A stretch of 64,000 nt of DNA from Pempheris klunzingeri (GCF_042242105.1 NC_092032.1:9812415-9876414), one strand, 5' to 3'. Shown: positions 12,852 through 26,300, numbered from the stretch's first letter. Program-made: numbers and translations. Notes: generated by a model not told the origin, from the sequence alone.

Positions 12852-13250
12852 CCTCTCTCTCTCTTCTCGCTATTTTATCCCTCTGGCTGAGGCAGTGGTG
12901 TACACCTACCCCTCGTCCTGCTGCCGTCCAGAGGGGAGTGGAGCCGGCAGAGGCAGGTAGCAGCAGCCCCTGCTTGGTGGACGCATCCGTCGCATTCCTC
13001 CACCATGCCGGACCCGGGCAAGGGGCGACGAGTGGATGCTGTCGGCTCATTCAACCTATTAGACACCGGCAGCTCCATTTAACTCCGCATGTCAAAGTTT
13101 GCATTTTCATGACGCAGCAGCAGCAGCGTGGATGGATTAAAGGTATGAGCAGGATGCCTTGAGCCCGCGACCCCATGCCATATACTGGTAAATCCATAAT
13201 ATACAGAGAGTGACTACATGGATTAATACATTGGAGCGGATACATGAAAC
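12600..13250 (+). promoter_or_regulatory. skida1: Candidate skida1 promoter and 5' UTR
   Basis: This 650-bp stretch precedes the skida1 ATG. It has a CCAAT box at 12624-12628 and a long pyrimidine tract dominated by CT repeats (about 12,755-12,865). A GC-rich leader-like segment follows. A possible splice donor, AAAG|gtatga at about 13,140, raises the chance that part of it is a spliced leader; I could not place its acceptor. Confidence 0.4.
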
Positions 13251-15764
13251 ATGGGAGACCTGGAGTGTGGCTTTGAGGAAATGCAAGGAGTGAGATTGGG
13301 ATACCTGCTCATCAAAGGCAAGCAAATGTTTGCTTTGTCTCAGGTCTTCACCGACCTGCTGAAGAACATCCCTCGGACCACGGTGCACAAGCGCATGGAC
13401 CACCTGAACGTGAAGAAGCACCACTGCGACCTGGAGGAGCTGCGGAAGCTCAAGGCAATAAACTCTATAGCTTTCCACGCCGCAAAATGCACTCTCATAT
13501 CGCGGGAGGACGTGGAGGCTCTGTATTTCTCCTGCAAGACGGAGCGGGTGTTGAAGTCCAACAAAAGGAAAGCGAAAGCGGGGTGCTCCCCCGGGGATGA
13601 CGAGGACGCGTCCCCGGGGCTCCTCCGTGCGGACGCCGAGCTGTGGAAGGAAAAAGTTTGGTTTAGTTTGCACGGTGTCCCGGAGACTCTCGCACTTCAC
13701 AACAAAACCGGCAGGAGGAGGGAGCTGACTCCTTGCCTTACCGACTCCAAACTACCTCAATTTTACCACAAAACGCACGGACGCGAATACCGTTCGGTGG
13801 TCAAGTCCAGTCACAAACACTTTAAAAACTATGAAACAGCTAAAATAACAGGGAACCGTGTTACTTTAAGCCAAAGGCACTCGTTTTTCCGGAGCGCGGT
13901 GAGCCGGCAGCCGGTGGTGCTCCAGTCCGCCATAGCTGCTCAGTCCAGGCTCTCGCGCTCAGCCGGCGACCTACTTCACAAAAGGAAGAGGAGGCGCGAG
14001 GGGGGCGGCGGCAGGGACAGCGCGAGGCACTCGTGGAGCAGGAGCAGACACGCGCACCACCACGTACCACCGGTGCTGCTCGTGCAACCCAAATCACCCG
14101 GTGCGCACGGGACCTCTTTCGGTGCTTTCCACCTCGGTCCGGACTTCTATCTTGACCCCAGACCTCACCATCACCACCACCACCAGCATCACCACCACCA
14201 TCATCATCACCACCACGAGCCCACTTTCCCGGAGAGCTACAGCAGCGACACCGAGTCCAGCACCTACTCAGACCGGCCGTACCCGGACTCCGACTTTGGG
14301 TCCGGCTTCTCCACCACCAGCAACTCCGGCAGCTCGGAGGAGGAAGAGGAGGGCGAGGATGAAGACGACACGCAGTCGGAGAGTTCAGAGGTCAGCTCGG
14401 ATGAGGAGGAGAGCTCCACTCAGTCCGACTCCAGCTCTGTTTCCAGTCGTGTTTCGGTCCAGAGCATCCGGTTCAGACGGGCCCGGGTCGGGTCTCTCGC
14501 CAAAACTCTCAGCGCCAATAAAGCACCTTTGGTCCTGCAGCCCACGTTTCACTACAACCACCAGCAGCAACAGGAGAAACAGCACAGGACTCTGGGCCAT
14601 GTTTCCACCTCACAGCCGGGGGACAGCAGACAGGAGAAGCTACAGAAATGTGATTTTACATGCAGTGAAACTAGAAAGGACTCGGGACCTTTACAGTCAC
14701 CAAAATTTAACCCATCTGCTGCGGGGGAGAGCTTTTTCGCCGAGTCCATAAGGGAGAGGGCGTTTGAGGCTGATCCAAACAGGGCTGAACCAGAGCTGAC
14801 CCCTTATTCACCGGGACCCAACCGGAATAAGGCCTTCCCCCCATCACGCAGGACGCCGGGGCACCCCACCAAGTGCCCCCCGGGACTGAGCGCGCAGTGG
14901 GACCACGACAAGCCCTCCAAATGCACCGAGAAAAGGGAGGCGAAAGCCACCAGCCAGAAACTGCCCACTCCAGTGAAAAAAATCAAGACCGAGGCGGAGG
15001 AATCCCCTGTGACCGCCGCCCCCCACCCGGACAGCAGGACACCACCCTTCAACCTCCACAATGTGAAAGTTAAAGTAGAGGAAAGCTGTGATGAATATGA
15101 ATACCAGAGCCAGGCCACTGTAGTCAGGAGTAAAGGAGATAGAGAGAGCAGCAATGGACAGCATCCCAACGGAGCCATCAAACAAGGGGACTATTTCAAC
15201 AGCGGGGTTAAAGCCACAGAGAAGAGCCCCGATGTGGTCCCCAGGTCCCCCTGTGGTCCTCAGGAATGCAGGAGCACCCTGGACACCCCTTGTGTGGACG
15301 AGGGGGAGCACAGGACCAAAAACTGCAGGGCTGCCGTGCCGGGGAATAAGAAATCCCGAGTTTCCCGGACGCAAACAAAACTAAACGTGCCCAGGGTCAA
15401 CAAGGCTGCCTCCTCTTCTTCATCTACTTCTTCTTCTTCCTCCTCCTCCTCCTCCTCTTCTTCCTCCTCTTCTCGTCCCGCGGGCTGCACGGAGGAGGTA
15501 TCCGCGGAGGATTTACCGAGCAGACGCAAACGCAGCAACGCGAGCACCGTAGCATCGCCTGCAAAAATGCCTTTCAGCCTGATGGCAAATTTCCCATCCC
15601 CGCCGTCGCTGGTTGTTGGCAGCGACGGGGATTTGTGCCCCGCTTACTCCCTGAACTCGCTGAGGGGCCCCGGGCCTCCCCCTCTGTCTCACCCCGTGTG
15701 GAGGTGGCAGCCAGGCGGCCAGATCCTCCCTCCCCCACACGCTCAGAGAACTAGGAAATACTGA
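13251..15764 (+). CDS. skida1: SKI/DACH domain-containing protein 1
   Basis: An uninterrupted 837-codon frame, close to the human protein's length. Residues 1-110 form the SKI/DACH domain: [20 protein letters not shown], then [16 protein letters not shown], a KRMDHL motif and [18 protein letters not shown]. The rest is low-complexity and probably disordered: basic KRKRRREGG near 245, a His run at 306-322 (17 residues, one Gln), a Glu/Asp/Ser stretch at about 362-392, and a Ser run near 720-743. Two sumoylation-type motifs, IKTE (Lys 579) and VKVE (Lys 608), suit a transcriptional regulator. The start is chosen because the domain begins right after it and matches the family N-terminus. The coding region lacks introns, as in other vertebrates. 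Function is poorly known; a nuclear co-regulator role is inferred from the SKI/DACH fold. Confidence 0.95.
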   Translation: MGDLECGFEEMQGVRLGYLLIKGKQMFALSQVFTDLLKNIPRTTVHKRMDHLNVKKHHCDLEELRKLKAINSIAFHAAKCTLISREDVEALYFSCKTERVLKSNKRKAKAGCSPGDDEDASPGLLRADAELWKEKVWFSLHGVPETLALHNKTGRRRELTPCLTDSKLPQFYHKTHGREYRSVVKSSHKHFKNYETAKITGNRVTLSQRHSFFRSAVSRQPVVLQSAIAAQSRLSRSAGDLLHKRKRRREGGGGRDSARHSWSRSRHAHHHVPPVLLVQPKSPGAHGTSFGAFHLGPDFYLDPRPHHHHHHQHHHHHHHHHHEPTFPESYSSDTESSTYSDRPYPDSDFGSGFSTTSNSGSSEEEEEGEDEDDTQSESSEVSSDEEESSTQSDSSSVSSRVSVQSIRFRRARVGSLAKTLSANKAPLVLQPTFHYNHQQQQEKQHRTLGHVSTSQPGDSRQEKLQKCDFTCSETRKDSGPLQSPKFNPSAAGESFFAESIRERAFEADPNRAEPELTPYSPGPNRNKAFPPSRRTPGHPTKCPPGLSAQWDHDKPSKCTEKREAKATSQKLPTPVKKIKTEAEESPVTAAPHPDSRTPPFNLHNVKVKVEESCDEYEYQSQATVVRSKGDRESSNGQHPNGAIKQGDYFNSGVKATEKSPDVVPRSPCGPQECRSTLDTPCVDEGEHRTKNCRAAVPGNKKSRVSRTQTKLNVPRVNKAASSSSSTSSSSSSSSSSSSSSSRPAGCTEEVSAEDLPSRRKRSNASTVASPAKMPFSLMANFPSPPSLVVGSDGDLCPAYSLNSLRGPGPPPLSHPVWRWQPGGQILPPPHAQRTRKY

Positions 15765-18064
15765 GCAGGTTTTTTTTTTAATTTAAAAAAAGCAAAAAAG
15801 CAAAACAAAAGCCCCCCCACCTCCAGCCTAATTGTAGCGGAGTCTTAAGGCGATCTCACCAACTATATCGGTGTTTATTATTATTATTTTTTCCTTCCCC
15901 TCTCTTTTCTGTGAATGGGGTTTTACATTCCGCTTTGTTTTGAAGTTTGATCGAGGGAAGCCCACAGGATCCCCCTTTTTGGAGCCTCAGAAAACGCCCA
16001 CAGGACTGTGAGACACCGCTCGTGGATTTACGCTTAAAAAAAAAACTTAAATAAGCTATCAGTCCTAAGCAATATGTTAGGTTCTCGTTGTTGTGTTTAC
16101 TTGACTTTTTTTCTGATGATCTCTTCTTCGCTTTTCTATGCTCGACCTGTTGGATTGTATGGTGTCAGGGTTTCAGTGCTTTGTGCTTTGTCTGAAAGAG
16201 GAAAGGGGTAAAGAAAAAAAAAAAGAATAATAATAACAACCCCACAGCATTCCTTGAGATGAGGCTACTCTTTATCTAGACTGAGAGGTTGACTTGGTAA
16301 ATCAAAAGACAGAAAAAAAAAAAAGATCAGGGTTTCCCATTCTGTGCCACTTGGTGTATTTTATATATCAAAGCTGTGTTTTCTTTCATGGCTGACCAGC
16401 TTGGCCACATTGGGCCCATGTGTCCAAGTGTTAAATATCAGAGAATTATTAAAAAATTGGTTTATTAATGTCTTTCTATACATGCTCACGGTTAAGCCTT
16501 TATTAGATTTGACAGGAATTTATTCCTGGTGGTTGTGGGGTGTTTTTTTTTCTTCCTGGAGTCCTTGTGATCTGGTTTTCACTCTTGTTTTCATGTCTGC
16601 GGAGTATTTCCTGGTTTTGCAAATGTGTGACTGTGCACATACGCAGGCCCAGACACAACACAGGCCTTATGTGCAGACAATCAAAAAAAAAAAAAAAAAA
16701 ACAGAAATAAGGCTCAGACCTTCACGACACGCTCGGTCCCACGACACACTCACGTTCCCGCCCCCCCTCCCCTCTTGGTCCACTTGGCCACCGATTTCCT
16801 CTGCGCACCATATTTGTGCCAGGGGCAGTCTTGTATTTGCATTTAGAGCACGAGAATAAGTCTGAATAAACGCGAAACACAGAGATAATAACAACGTCCA
16901 GGAGAGGATATGGGTGGGATGTGATTCAGGAGTCACAGTGGGGGAGAACAGCAGCGAAACACAGCGTGAAACATCTTCTAGCGACTCTGGCTACTCAGAA
17001 ACAATGCGACAAAGCACAAGAGATAGGCTTAAATGCATTGCACTTTGATTCTGTTGGGGGTCTTGTTTCAGCTTTAGGGTTTTCTGACTGGCCTGTGAAA
17101 TGATGTCTGCTAGGGGAAAAGAAACAGCTGAAGATGAGACTGTTTAATGTGAATGTAGACACAAAGGCCAAACTGCATTCACCTGACTGCTATTTTAAGA
17201 TTTGAGATTCACCCATATGTGAGTTTCTAACACGCCATGGTGATTTTCTGACTTCCTATAATTTAACAAAATGCCAACTTCCATGTTCATTATTCTGTTT
17301 TTAGCTGAAGTCAGTTGTCTCGATCTGAGCTGGGGGGAAAAAACGCCACTAATTTCCTATTTTTGGCTGTGTTGCTCCCAAAATACAATCAGTTTTTGAA
17401 ATATTGCTTTCTTTATTTTTCACCATCCTGTTTTTGAATATGGCCGCCCAGTGAATGTAATGCCCCAGACCTGTTTCATTCAGCCCCTAAATTCAGTGCA
17501 TTTAGAGTCCACACCTTTTTTAGAAACAAAAAAAACAAAAACGGAGGTAAATCAAGTGGGCGAAGTTGCACCTACATGTGGGTATTTGAAATAAACGTGT
17601 AGATGTTTTTAATGGCAGTGCAGGACGCGCTCTGCTAATTGGCAGGCTTTTCTGTCTGCGACAAAGAGAGGCCCAGCTTATGGCGAGCCAGATCACAACA
17701 AACCCAAAGCCCGTGAATGATGTCAGCCCCCTCACAAGCACAGCAAAGGGTGCATTCATTCAGAGGATTGTAGAAACTATTTAAAGGGTGATTGTAAAAA
17801 AAAAAAAGAAAAAAAAAGGGGAAAAATGTACAAAAAGTGAGTTTCACTCTGCTGAAACCGGTGTAGATACATATGGTAGGTGTTCAGCCATGTGATCAAA
17901 GCACCACTCTGCAGCCATGAAGCCCCAAACTCACCATGGGCCTTATTTCTAAGGCTGGACGTGACAATTCAAACTTGAACTTATATTCTCAGCCTGTAAA
18001 CTGGCTATTTTTGAAGCCATGACACAAGCTGGTGTATAAGCAGGCTAGCAGTAAAACACGGAGG

Positions 18065-18106
<42 letters not shown>

Positions 18107-19000
18107 AGGGGGGTGTGCTGTGTTGCAAGAGCGAAGCTTTCAACCTTTAATCCGCATGTCAAAAGCATAGGCTGCACAGCATAGGAGGAAGAGGAATAGC
18201 CTGCGCCCAAAGCAGAGCGGCTTTGCCCCCCTGACGCACCAGCCTATTCTCACGCAGCACTCAATGCGCGGCCGAGGGACTGGGATGGTGGTAATGGCCT
18301 GTTGGGAGGGCCTTTCCACCGTTAAGACAAATAGCTCTCTGACAGTGACGCTATCAATGTAAACAATTGCGTCGTGCAGCAGCGAGAGGCTACATGCCCC
18401 CCCCACCCCCCAACACTACCACCTCTCCTTCCTCCTCGTCGCCCCCCCCTTACTTCCCTGCCCTCCCCATTCACTCATTACTTCGCTTTTTTTGATACAA
18501 TACTTGAGGTCAGGTTTTTGACATGGAATTTGAAGTCACTGGTTGTTTATATGAAACTGAATATTTATTTTTGTGAATTTTCTGGGGTTTCTTGTATATT
18601 GATTTTTTTTGGTTGTGAATATATATACAGGACAACTGCACTCGAAATGGAAACTTGAACGGTGGATTTCTGAAGCACTTTCCCTTTCTTTTTTTTTTCT
18701 TTTTTTAATTATGAAGCATTCATTAAACGCGACTGAGTGTAATCACCGGACTCTTCTTCTTTATGTTGATTTGGAGAAGCATGTGTCCTTTTGGATGGGT
18801 GTTAAAAAATCATTATGGAGAAATGTAGGAGAGAGTTGTAGGAGTTATAGAGGAAAACATAGAAGTGACATCTCAACTTTTTGTGGGGTTTTCCCTTTTA
18901 TTTTTTAATTGTCTTTTACTTTGGAACACAGCTGCTTTTCGTCCTTAATATATATCTTGGACTGATTTGTCATTAAATGTCCCCAGCCTTTCAATTACCC
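15765..19000 (+). other. skida1: Probable skida1 3' UTR and flank
   Basis: The AT-rich sequence after the stop has long T and A runs and no domain-bearing open frame. Candidate AATAAA signals include 16865-16870 and one near 17590; which is used is unknown. A GA repeat lies at 18069-18101. Vertebrate skida1 transcripts have long 3' UTRs, so several kb may be transcribed. Confidence 0.45.
18069..18101. repeat. GA microsatellite
   Basis: About 16 perfect GA units followed by a GGGA-rich tail. Confidence 0.9.
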
Positions 19001-20445
19001 CTGCAACACGAGCAATTTCATAAGCGTTAAGGGAAAATTAGTCATATCCAGTCTACAGTTAAATAACAGATAAGGATTTTTGTCCTGAGGCAAAGAGGTG
19101 TCACATTTGAAAGGAGATAGACCCCAAATAGATCTGCAGTAGTGCTTATCCACATTATGGGCAGTTTAAACTAACAATAGAACTAATGATGACTGATGGT
19201 AAATATCCCATAAAGATGGCAGGGCACAGTATCTTCACTTATGGTAGGGAGGGAATCCCATCTACGGTGTGTTTAAGGGGTGTGTGAGGGAAGAAGTGGT
19301 AGGCCTGCAACAATAACAAGAGGCAAACCGCAGACATTTACGCATGCAGCATTTCCAACCGCTGCACATGAGGTGGTGCAAGCCTACTGGGGTTAATACA
19401 CGAGGCAGAGAGAGAGAGAGAGAGAGACAGCTCAGTAAGCTGGCCTGAACACTCCTACAGGAGCGCTGAACGTCTGAGCAGCTCATAAAACAAGCAGCAT
19501 TGCAACTTCCATGCATGTGCAGGACTCTTGTAGCAATGCTCTCCCCTTCCTTAAACAACAATGTGAGTATTAGTCCTGCAGCAAAACTACAACTTGGAAT
19601 ACTGCAGAGAAAGCCAAAGTCAGCGTACAGTGATGCCATAGAGGGTAAAATACAATAAAATACACCAACAATTCATATATGTGGGCTATACACGGACACT
19701 CAGGGATACAGATAAACTCGCCCAAAGGCTATCTGACTTAAACAATATTGTGTGCAGCGCAGGACCTCTCACACAACTTTTCTAAGCCTTGACCAGACTT
19801 GCCCTTCTGCCATGTTTGACGTGATGTTTCCCTGATTAATGGGGCTCTGCGGTATATGGTGCAGGCCAGAGCCCGGAGGTTGATAAGGGGAGCCGGGGCT
19901 GGCAGGCTGTCTGGCCCCGGCACGGCTGCTGCTGGAGGGGCCATACTGGGAGCAGAGACGAGCCATTATACTGCTGCAGGCGTTTCAGGGTTAAATTCCA
20001 GTGCGGATTGGGAAGCAGCAGACTGTAACTTCTATAGAATAACAATAGAAAGAATACGAGAAAAAGAACAAAACGAGCCTTTAACACAATTTGGTTTCAG
20101 TAATAAAAAGATGTTTTCTAAAGAGCTCAGCTCATTGCTCTCAAAATGATATTTGACTGCGTGTTAGAGAAACGAAGTTCTGGGTAATGCTGACAGACAC
20201 ATGCCGCGTCAGGGTCAGCACTTTGCATTGATCTTTGAGACAATTAAATACACGGAGACCGATAAAAGCTGTCAGGGCGTTTTTATGTTAAATCCCTCAA
20301 CTGTAAAGTATCTGCCTGTCACCCCCCCACCTCCCCCCCTCCTCACACAAGGTCACCCACAAGCTCAAAATATTTTGGTGTAAAATATTAATAAACAAAG
20401 ATAATCTTTTGACGTGTTGGAGACACCATGCGCGTGCGCGTTTGT

Positions 20446-20448
<3 letters not shown>

Positions 20449-20493
<45 letters not shown>

Positions 20494-20524
20494 GTGTGTG
20501 TGCGTGCGTGTGTGTGCGTGTGTG
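20449..20524. repeat. TG microsatellite, compound
   Basis: A long TG run with TGCG interruptions. It is the reverse complement of the CA run that begins 145 bp further on. Confidence 0.88.
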
Positions 20525-20667
20525 AGTCTCAGAGAGCTTCTCTTCACATGAAGCCTGTTGGGGAGGAAAGCTGCTGCAGGACTGAAATTAAAGCTGAATA
20601 AAACTGCCTTATACATATTTTAGTTTTGGTTTTTAATTTATAAATGATTACATTCAATTGTACGCTG

Positions 20668-20668
<1 letters not shown>

Positions 20669-20710
<42 letters not shown>
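20669..20710. repeat. CA microsatellite
   Basis: About 21 perfect CA units, facing the TG run at 20449-20524 in inverted arrangement. Confidence 0.9.
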
Positions 20711-20712
<2 letters not shown>

Positions 20713-23286
20713 CTAAATGCAGAATGCAAAATCAAATTAAAGCTTCCTCCTTTGATTAGGTGAAGCACCACATATGTTGTAAAGCAGGGCAGATCTTCTG
20801 TTCAACGTGTAAAACAAAGTTTGTCCACAGAGAAAAGTCGGAACAATCTACTGGCTCCTCCACGCGCTGAGCTCCTCCGTGTGGCCCCACGTGCTCTTTA
20901 ACGCGCATTTATACAAGCTATAGCTGTGAGGAACAGGATGGATTAAAGGAACTATAAAACCTCGTCCTTTCTCTCCCCCACTCCTGCATTTCTCTTTTCT
21001 CGGTATTAATATTTCTGACCTTTTTGGCGTATGAGCTGTAAGCACTTTCACGCTTCAGCACTTGTGAAGGTGTGCGGACTTTAAATAGACTTTAAATGGA
21101 GTTTGAGTTACACGAAGCTTTAATGTATGGAAGTGGGCCACTGACAGATATCTCTCCTCATTGTATCTCGAAACTTGGCCTTCATGTTTATTTACGACCC
21201 TACTTTCATACAAATATGGTTTGTAATCTTTTTGCAAAGACTCACACGCTTCTCCATTTGCAGCTCATGTGTATTTTTTCTTTTTTCTATGTTAGGTGTG
21301 TGGAGAATAACAACCAGCCAATATGCGCAAAAGTCTGAGATCTTCACGAATTAAACAGAAGAAATGAAAAGGTCAAAGGCTCTTAACATTATAATATTAA
21401 TAGAATCATGCAGCCACGGTGACACAGAGGCACAAAAAAAGAAGTGAAGGTTTTGTATCTCCATCAAAGTTTAGATCACTCCATGATAACTGACATTCCC
21501 ACATATTCAGGAACATTTCCCCTCCATCACCCCCGTCCTACCGCGGCTCAACACCGGGGAGGAAGCCGCGGGGAAACAGCGCTGCCTCTGCTCGGGTTTA
21601 CCCGGCATCCTCCTGCACAGACGCGGGGTCAGAGTGGGGGACGGCGGCCTGTGTGGGGAGCAGACGGGAGCCACGCTGCTGCAGCAGGTTTTCACTCTGC
21701 AAGTCACATTCAAACGACAACTGTTGTTCAAGCACCGGGTGAGATGTTGTGTCGCTTTTCATCGTGTTTTGAATTTATTTATTTTTTTTAATTCTGCTTT
21801 AACTGCACACTAGGGTTAAACTGCAGGGAGGCATTCAGCTCAGCAATATTTCTTACTGAATTGTCATGAATGCATAACAGACCCAGGATAACACAGCAAA
21901 ATGTATTAAATTAAAATGTAATTATTGCTAAAAGTAAAATAAATAAAAACTACGTAGGCATGCAGGTTAATTTTTTTTTATAAATCTAAATTATTAGTAG
22001 AATTATTCTGACTAAAATCTCAGATCACCAAATTATATCTCTGCTGAGTCACTTCGACTCTGTATTTTCTGGGCTGCATGTGCAAATTGAATTGAAATGC
22101 TCTCGAGTTAATAACTGGCCCTAAAAACGCGTTTGGACGAAGACAGAGGGAGTCCACAGAGAGCCCACAGAGGCTGGTGTCTGGTGGGTTTCCCTGGCCG
22201 GGGGGACCGCGTGGGGGGAGGAAAGGGGAAAACCAGCACCAGAGGGCTTCTGCTCGGTCATGGAGCTCAACTCCATTTGTTAAGGCTTTTCTGCGGACAG
22301 GAGAGAGCCAGATGTAGCCTCACGCTGAACGCAGTCAGGCTGGAGCAACTTTTAACGTACAATTCAATCAGTTATCGACAAGTTCGCGTTCGATGACGCG
22401 CACTGGACCCGAGGGCAGCACACGAGGCCGTTTGTGTATCACATTCAAATACCTTATCAATAAGAACTTTCTGTTATTCCCCGCTGCTTTCTGTTGGCAT
22501 GCATGGTCTTCATACAGCCCCTGGCTCCCATCAGAGGTTTATTTATGAATTATTCATCAGGTTCAACTAGAGGATTAGGCTGTTTATAGACCCATACAAA
22601 ACTATTTACACACTTCATATATTCACATGTGGTTCAAGTCCCAGTACTGGTGTGTTTGTGGAGATAATTGCATTAGACATTAATAACATTAATAAAACAT
22701 TTTGTTTATGTTGGGTGAGAAAGTGGACCTCAACTAAAAACTATGCACACTATTGTTTATGTGGCTTTCAAACCAAACAGACTTCACTGTCAGTCAGTGT
22801 GACACAGAAAAATGTGGTTTTCACTTGGAAATAAAAGTGTAGATTCAGACATGCAGCTCAAATAAAACCCTTTGGCCCTAAATGGACAAAATAATAAGAC
22901 AAAACATAACTACAAAGAATTTATTTTTTTTTTAAATGAAGTCATTCTGTAGCGACCAACATTTTAGATAAAAAAAAAAGTTTAAGTTTGAAATTCCTGT
23001 TGTTCATTACTTTAAAATTGCTTAATCCCATTACATGAATGGTTGAACATGTGCCATGTATGAGCTTGTTTCATGGTCCATCCGGAGCTTCCTGAATCCT
23101 CAATGATCATCTTGAATTATTAATATTGAATTAATTCAATTTATTGGTTTGTAAATGTAAAAAAAAAAAAAATAGGTAGGAAAAATATACAAGGAATCTG
23201 GATGACTGTGATTTATGAAGTCATTTTCTGAAAGTTTTTTTGAATTGAAATCAATAAATTGTTGGCCTTTAAAGTGAACCCCTCCT

Positions 23287-23287
23287 C

Positions 23288-23313
<26 letters not shown>
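23287..23313. repeat. Short CA microsatellite
   Basis: About 12 CA units, in the skida1-pkd1l1 interval. Confidence 0.8.
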
Positions 23314-23318
<5 letters not shown>

Positions 23319-26300
23319 CCACACATGAATCTCATATAGTGGTTTCTTTGTTCTAAGCTAGAAACACCTTGTTTGTGACATGGGCACATTATTTGTGTTT
23401 AAAGATATATCTTCACATTCAGCTTTCACAAAATATATTTGCTGTAAAAAGGTTAATCTCGCTGGTTCGACAGGCCACATTTCTTTGAGAGGTTCACCTA
23501 AAAGATGTTGGACAACTTTCCATCAAAAATTCCAACAAAAAAAGTCTCTCCCAGAACTATTTACAAAGATTAAAACCACCACCATGAAATAATTTTAAAT
23601 GCCTATTTTACAGTCTAGCTGGATAAATCTGAAATAAAACGTCAGTGCAGTCCAAAGATTAAAGCTCCTGCGTGTCCATCCTCCATATCAGCTAATTAAA
23701 ATGTTCCACGGCCTTAAAAGTAATATCTGGACACTAGTTCCCTTTATATTGTTGAGGACATTACACACTATAGGGGGATTTGAACACGGCCACAAGCGGC
23801 GGTGACCTTTGACCCCCTCATACCAGGGAGTTAGGACATGGAGCCCAGGCTGGATTTGGGGATAAAAGCCACCAAGAGGCACACACAACAGAGAGCCTCC
23901 TCCACTGCTGCAAACACACTGATGCATCAAAAAAAAAAAGAAAAAGGTGTAATTTGTATTATTAACATACAAAACAGGAACAATCCCTCTGATATAAGGA
24001 CAGACAGAAAGTTTGCTGGGCATCTACCAGTGGCCTACATGCATTCAGGCCACAGCTTGTCGATTATTGATTACTATGTCAGCTAAGTTGACAGATATTC
24101 TCACCTACAGCTCCTCTTGTATTAGGGCTATATGTCAAACGTCAGACATGAAAAACGCCGGCCTATTGCCTTGCTGCAGGGCACGCAGGCAGGAGACACC
24201 ATGCGTCAAAACCAGATTGGAGCAGATGAGCTTCCTTTCTTCTCCTCTTCAAGTGAAGTTTCTTAAATTGGGTGGTTGAGAAATATAATAGGACACAGGG
24301 CTGTCTGGGCCTTTGCCAGATAAGGTTTCAGCCAACTTTTTTCACCCGCTGCTTTATATTGGGTATTCAGGATGTGGGGCAAAGGGGAAAGCTGGGGATT
24401 CAGGACTCGTTGTAACTAACTCCTCATTTAGGCCTAATTTCACTGGGTAGTTAGCAGGTATGTTCAACTTTGAAAGAGAAATCTGTAGAACGTTCCTTCA
24501 TTTAGGCATATTTGCAGCACTCATTATACATATTATAGGTCAAATTAAATTATATTCTTTCACTTTACAATACTTCCTTCACTTATTTATATTCCTACTA
24601 AGCTAATTGTCAGACTTAATCAAACTTTGTGGATTTGTTTTTTTAAATCTTAAGTATCACATTATATTATTTGATATAAAATACAGGTCTCTGTGCATTT
24701 TTGTGATATTTTTTTTAAGTCCTGATGTTTCTTCAGTCCATTGATCTGTTTTCCACGGTGGTTTTGCTGTGATGGGCTTTAACTTGTATACTATCCTGTT
24801 AAACTAATTTTCTGATGTCTCTCTCTCTCTCTTCATCCTTTGTTGTCAAACCCAGGAGACTGTTCCTGGTGATCCAGCCCTGATAAGATCTGCATGTTAC
24901 AGTGGATCCTCGTTAATAATTTGTCCTGATTGGGGCTTGTTTGGAGAGTAATCTGAGCCCGCAGAGCTGCTTCTCTGGCTGGAGCGCCTTCAAATAGCTT
25001 TCAAATCAGGATGTTTAGCTTACATGTTAAAGCACAGTGGTGACTCCGGCCAGGGCTTAAACTTTATTAAAGGGCTGCCTGATTAACACGTGTCAGGCCC
25101 ATTAAACCACTGTTTTTCTATGTGGTCACTCAGCCTAATTACCCATTACTTAATGAACTTTAAATGACTGTTGTGAATATTTGCTCTCTGCAGACACATT
25201 TACTGTCCCTCCACTGTCTCTCACAGCTCATCGTGACCCTTCAAAGCGTTTTCCAGGTGTTTCCTTCGTGGATTCGTGATTAAGCAGCTTGTAAATGAAT
25301 TTGGGAATACGCTGATCCAGGACCAGAAGCAGAGAACTTTGGGACAACTCAGCAGCTCGGGCCAAAGTCCCTTTAACAAGCTCAAGAAGATAACAAAGAG
25401 AGGAGCCAGGCGAACTTAAGGGGATCATCAGGGGACCGTTTGTCCACTTGGATTAGATAATTAAGGTGCGACTTCAGTGGGAGATCATTAATGGACACAA
25501 GGCGACGACCACACATGTATTAATACTGAGACACGGAGCATCGCCACATTATATGTATGACTCAGTGCTTTACGCCAGTCTTTCATTAATCAAATATGGA
25601 GTCAGTGTTTTTCAGGCTGGACACGAAGATGAGAGCTGTGTTACAAAAAATCCCCAAACTATGGCCACAATAAACAGCCAGAAGAAATGCTAGTGGACTG
25701 AAAAATGTGCACGTGTGAATAGAATAGAATAGAAGAAGCATGGATTGAATCCTCTGCTTCTTCCATCTTTCTCCATTATTCTTTCTTTAAAAAAAAACAC
25801 ACATTTCTTCATTTCTTCATCTTTCACATCCTTTATTTTATTTTATTTCCATCGTTGTTGGTTGAGAACTGAGTGGCCTCTTTTTCTCTCGTGGAAACTC
25901 GTTGCCATGATCTGCTTATCCTGTTTCATCTGTGTTTTGGCAACATGGTGCAGCGTTTTCTTCTCTTCTTCCAAGCAGAGAATGTTTAACCGCATCCCTC
26001 TGAAATGGCACAAAGCTGATGAGGGAGCAGAGAGACGGGGAACACGCTTCAGTCCGGTTTAGAAATCCTCCATCCAGAGTGAAGTCGCTCTCACCTGAAC
26101 CCTCTTTAGCAATCTGACTTCATTTGCGGATGATTTCTCTGACAGCTGCAGAGTGAGCATTTATTTTTTGGCTTTTTCATTAAAACGCATCAAGAAATGT
26201 CCATAAAATGAGTGCGTTAATGAGGCTCCTGTATAGGAAATATTAAACGATTTAAATGAAGTATTCGAGCTGCTGCATGGATTATTTGTTGGTATTGTTC

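Larger units (their letters stand above)
3961..13250. other. Non-coding interval between mllt10 and skida1
   Basis: This roughly 9.3-kb divergent intergenic interval has no open frame with a recognisable protein. It contains degenerate fish repeats near 4.2-4.7 kb, several TG/CA microsatellites (listed separately) and AT-rich unique blocks. A GC-rich stretch at about 9,850-10,138 ends in GGCAG|gtgaga, a good splice-donor match, and could be an upstream non-coding exon of skida1; this is a guess from one splice signal. The final 600 bp hold the presumed skida1 promoter and 5' UTR. Confidence 0.7.

Noticed and set aside
12653-13162. 169-codon open frame just before skida1.
   Set aside because: Most of it is the translated CT repeat (Ser/Leu); it is the skida1 leader or promoter.
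14101-14751. 216-codon open frame overlapping skida1 in another frame.
   Set aside because: It is a shadow of the His- and acidic-rich coding sequence, Thr/Arg-rich and without a domain.
16344-16859. 171-codon open frame downstream of skida1.
   Set aside because: It ends in a poly-Lys stretch from an A-run and has no recognisable domain; most likely 3' UTR.
22600-22680. GGTTCAAGTCCCAGTACTGG, resembling a tRNA T-arm.
   Set aside because: No cloverleaf, acceptor stem or A-box can be drawn around it.
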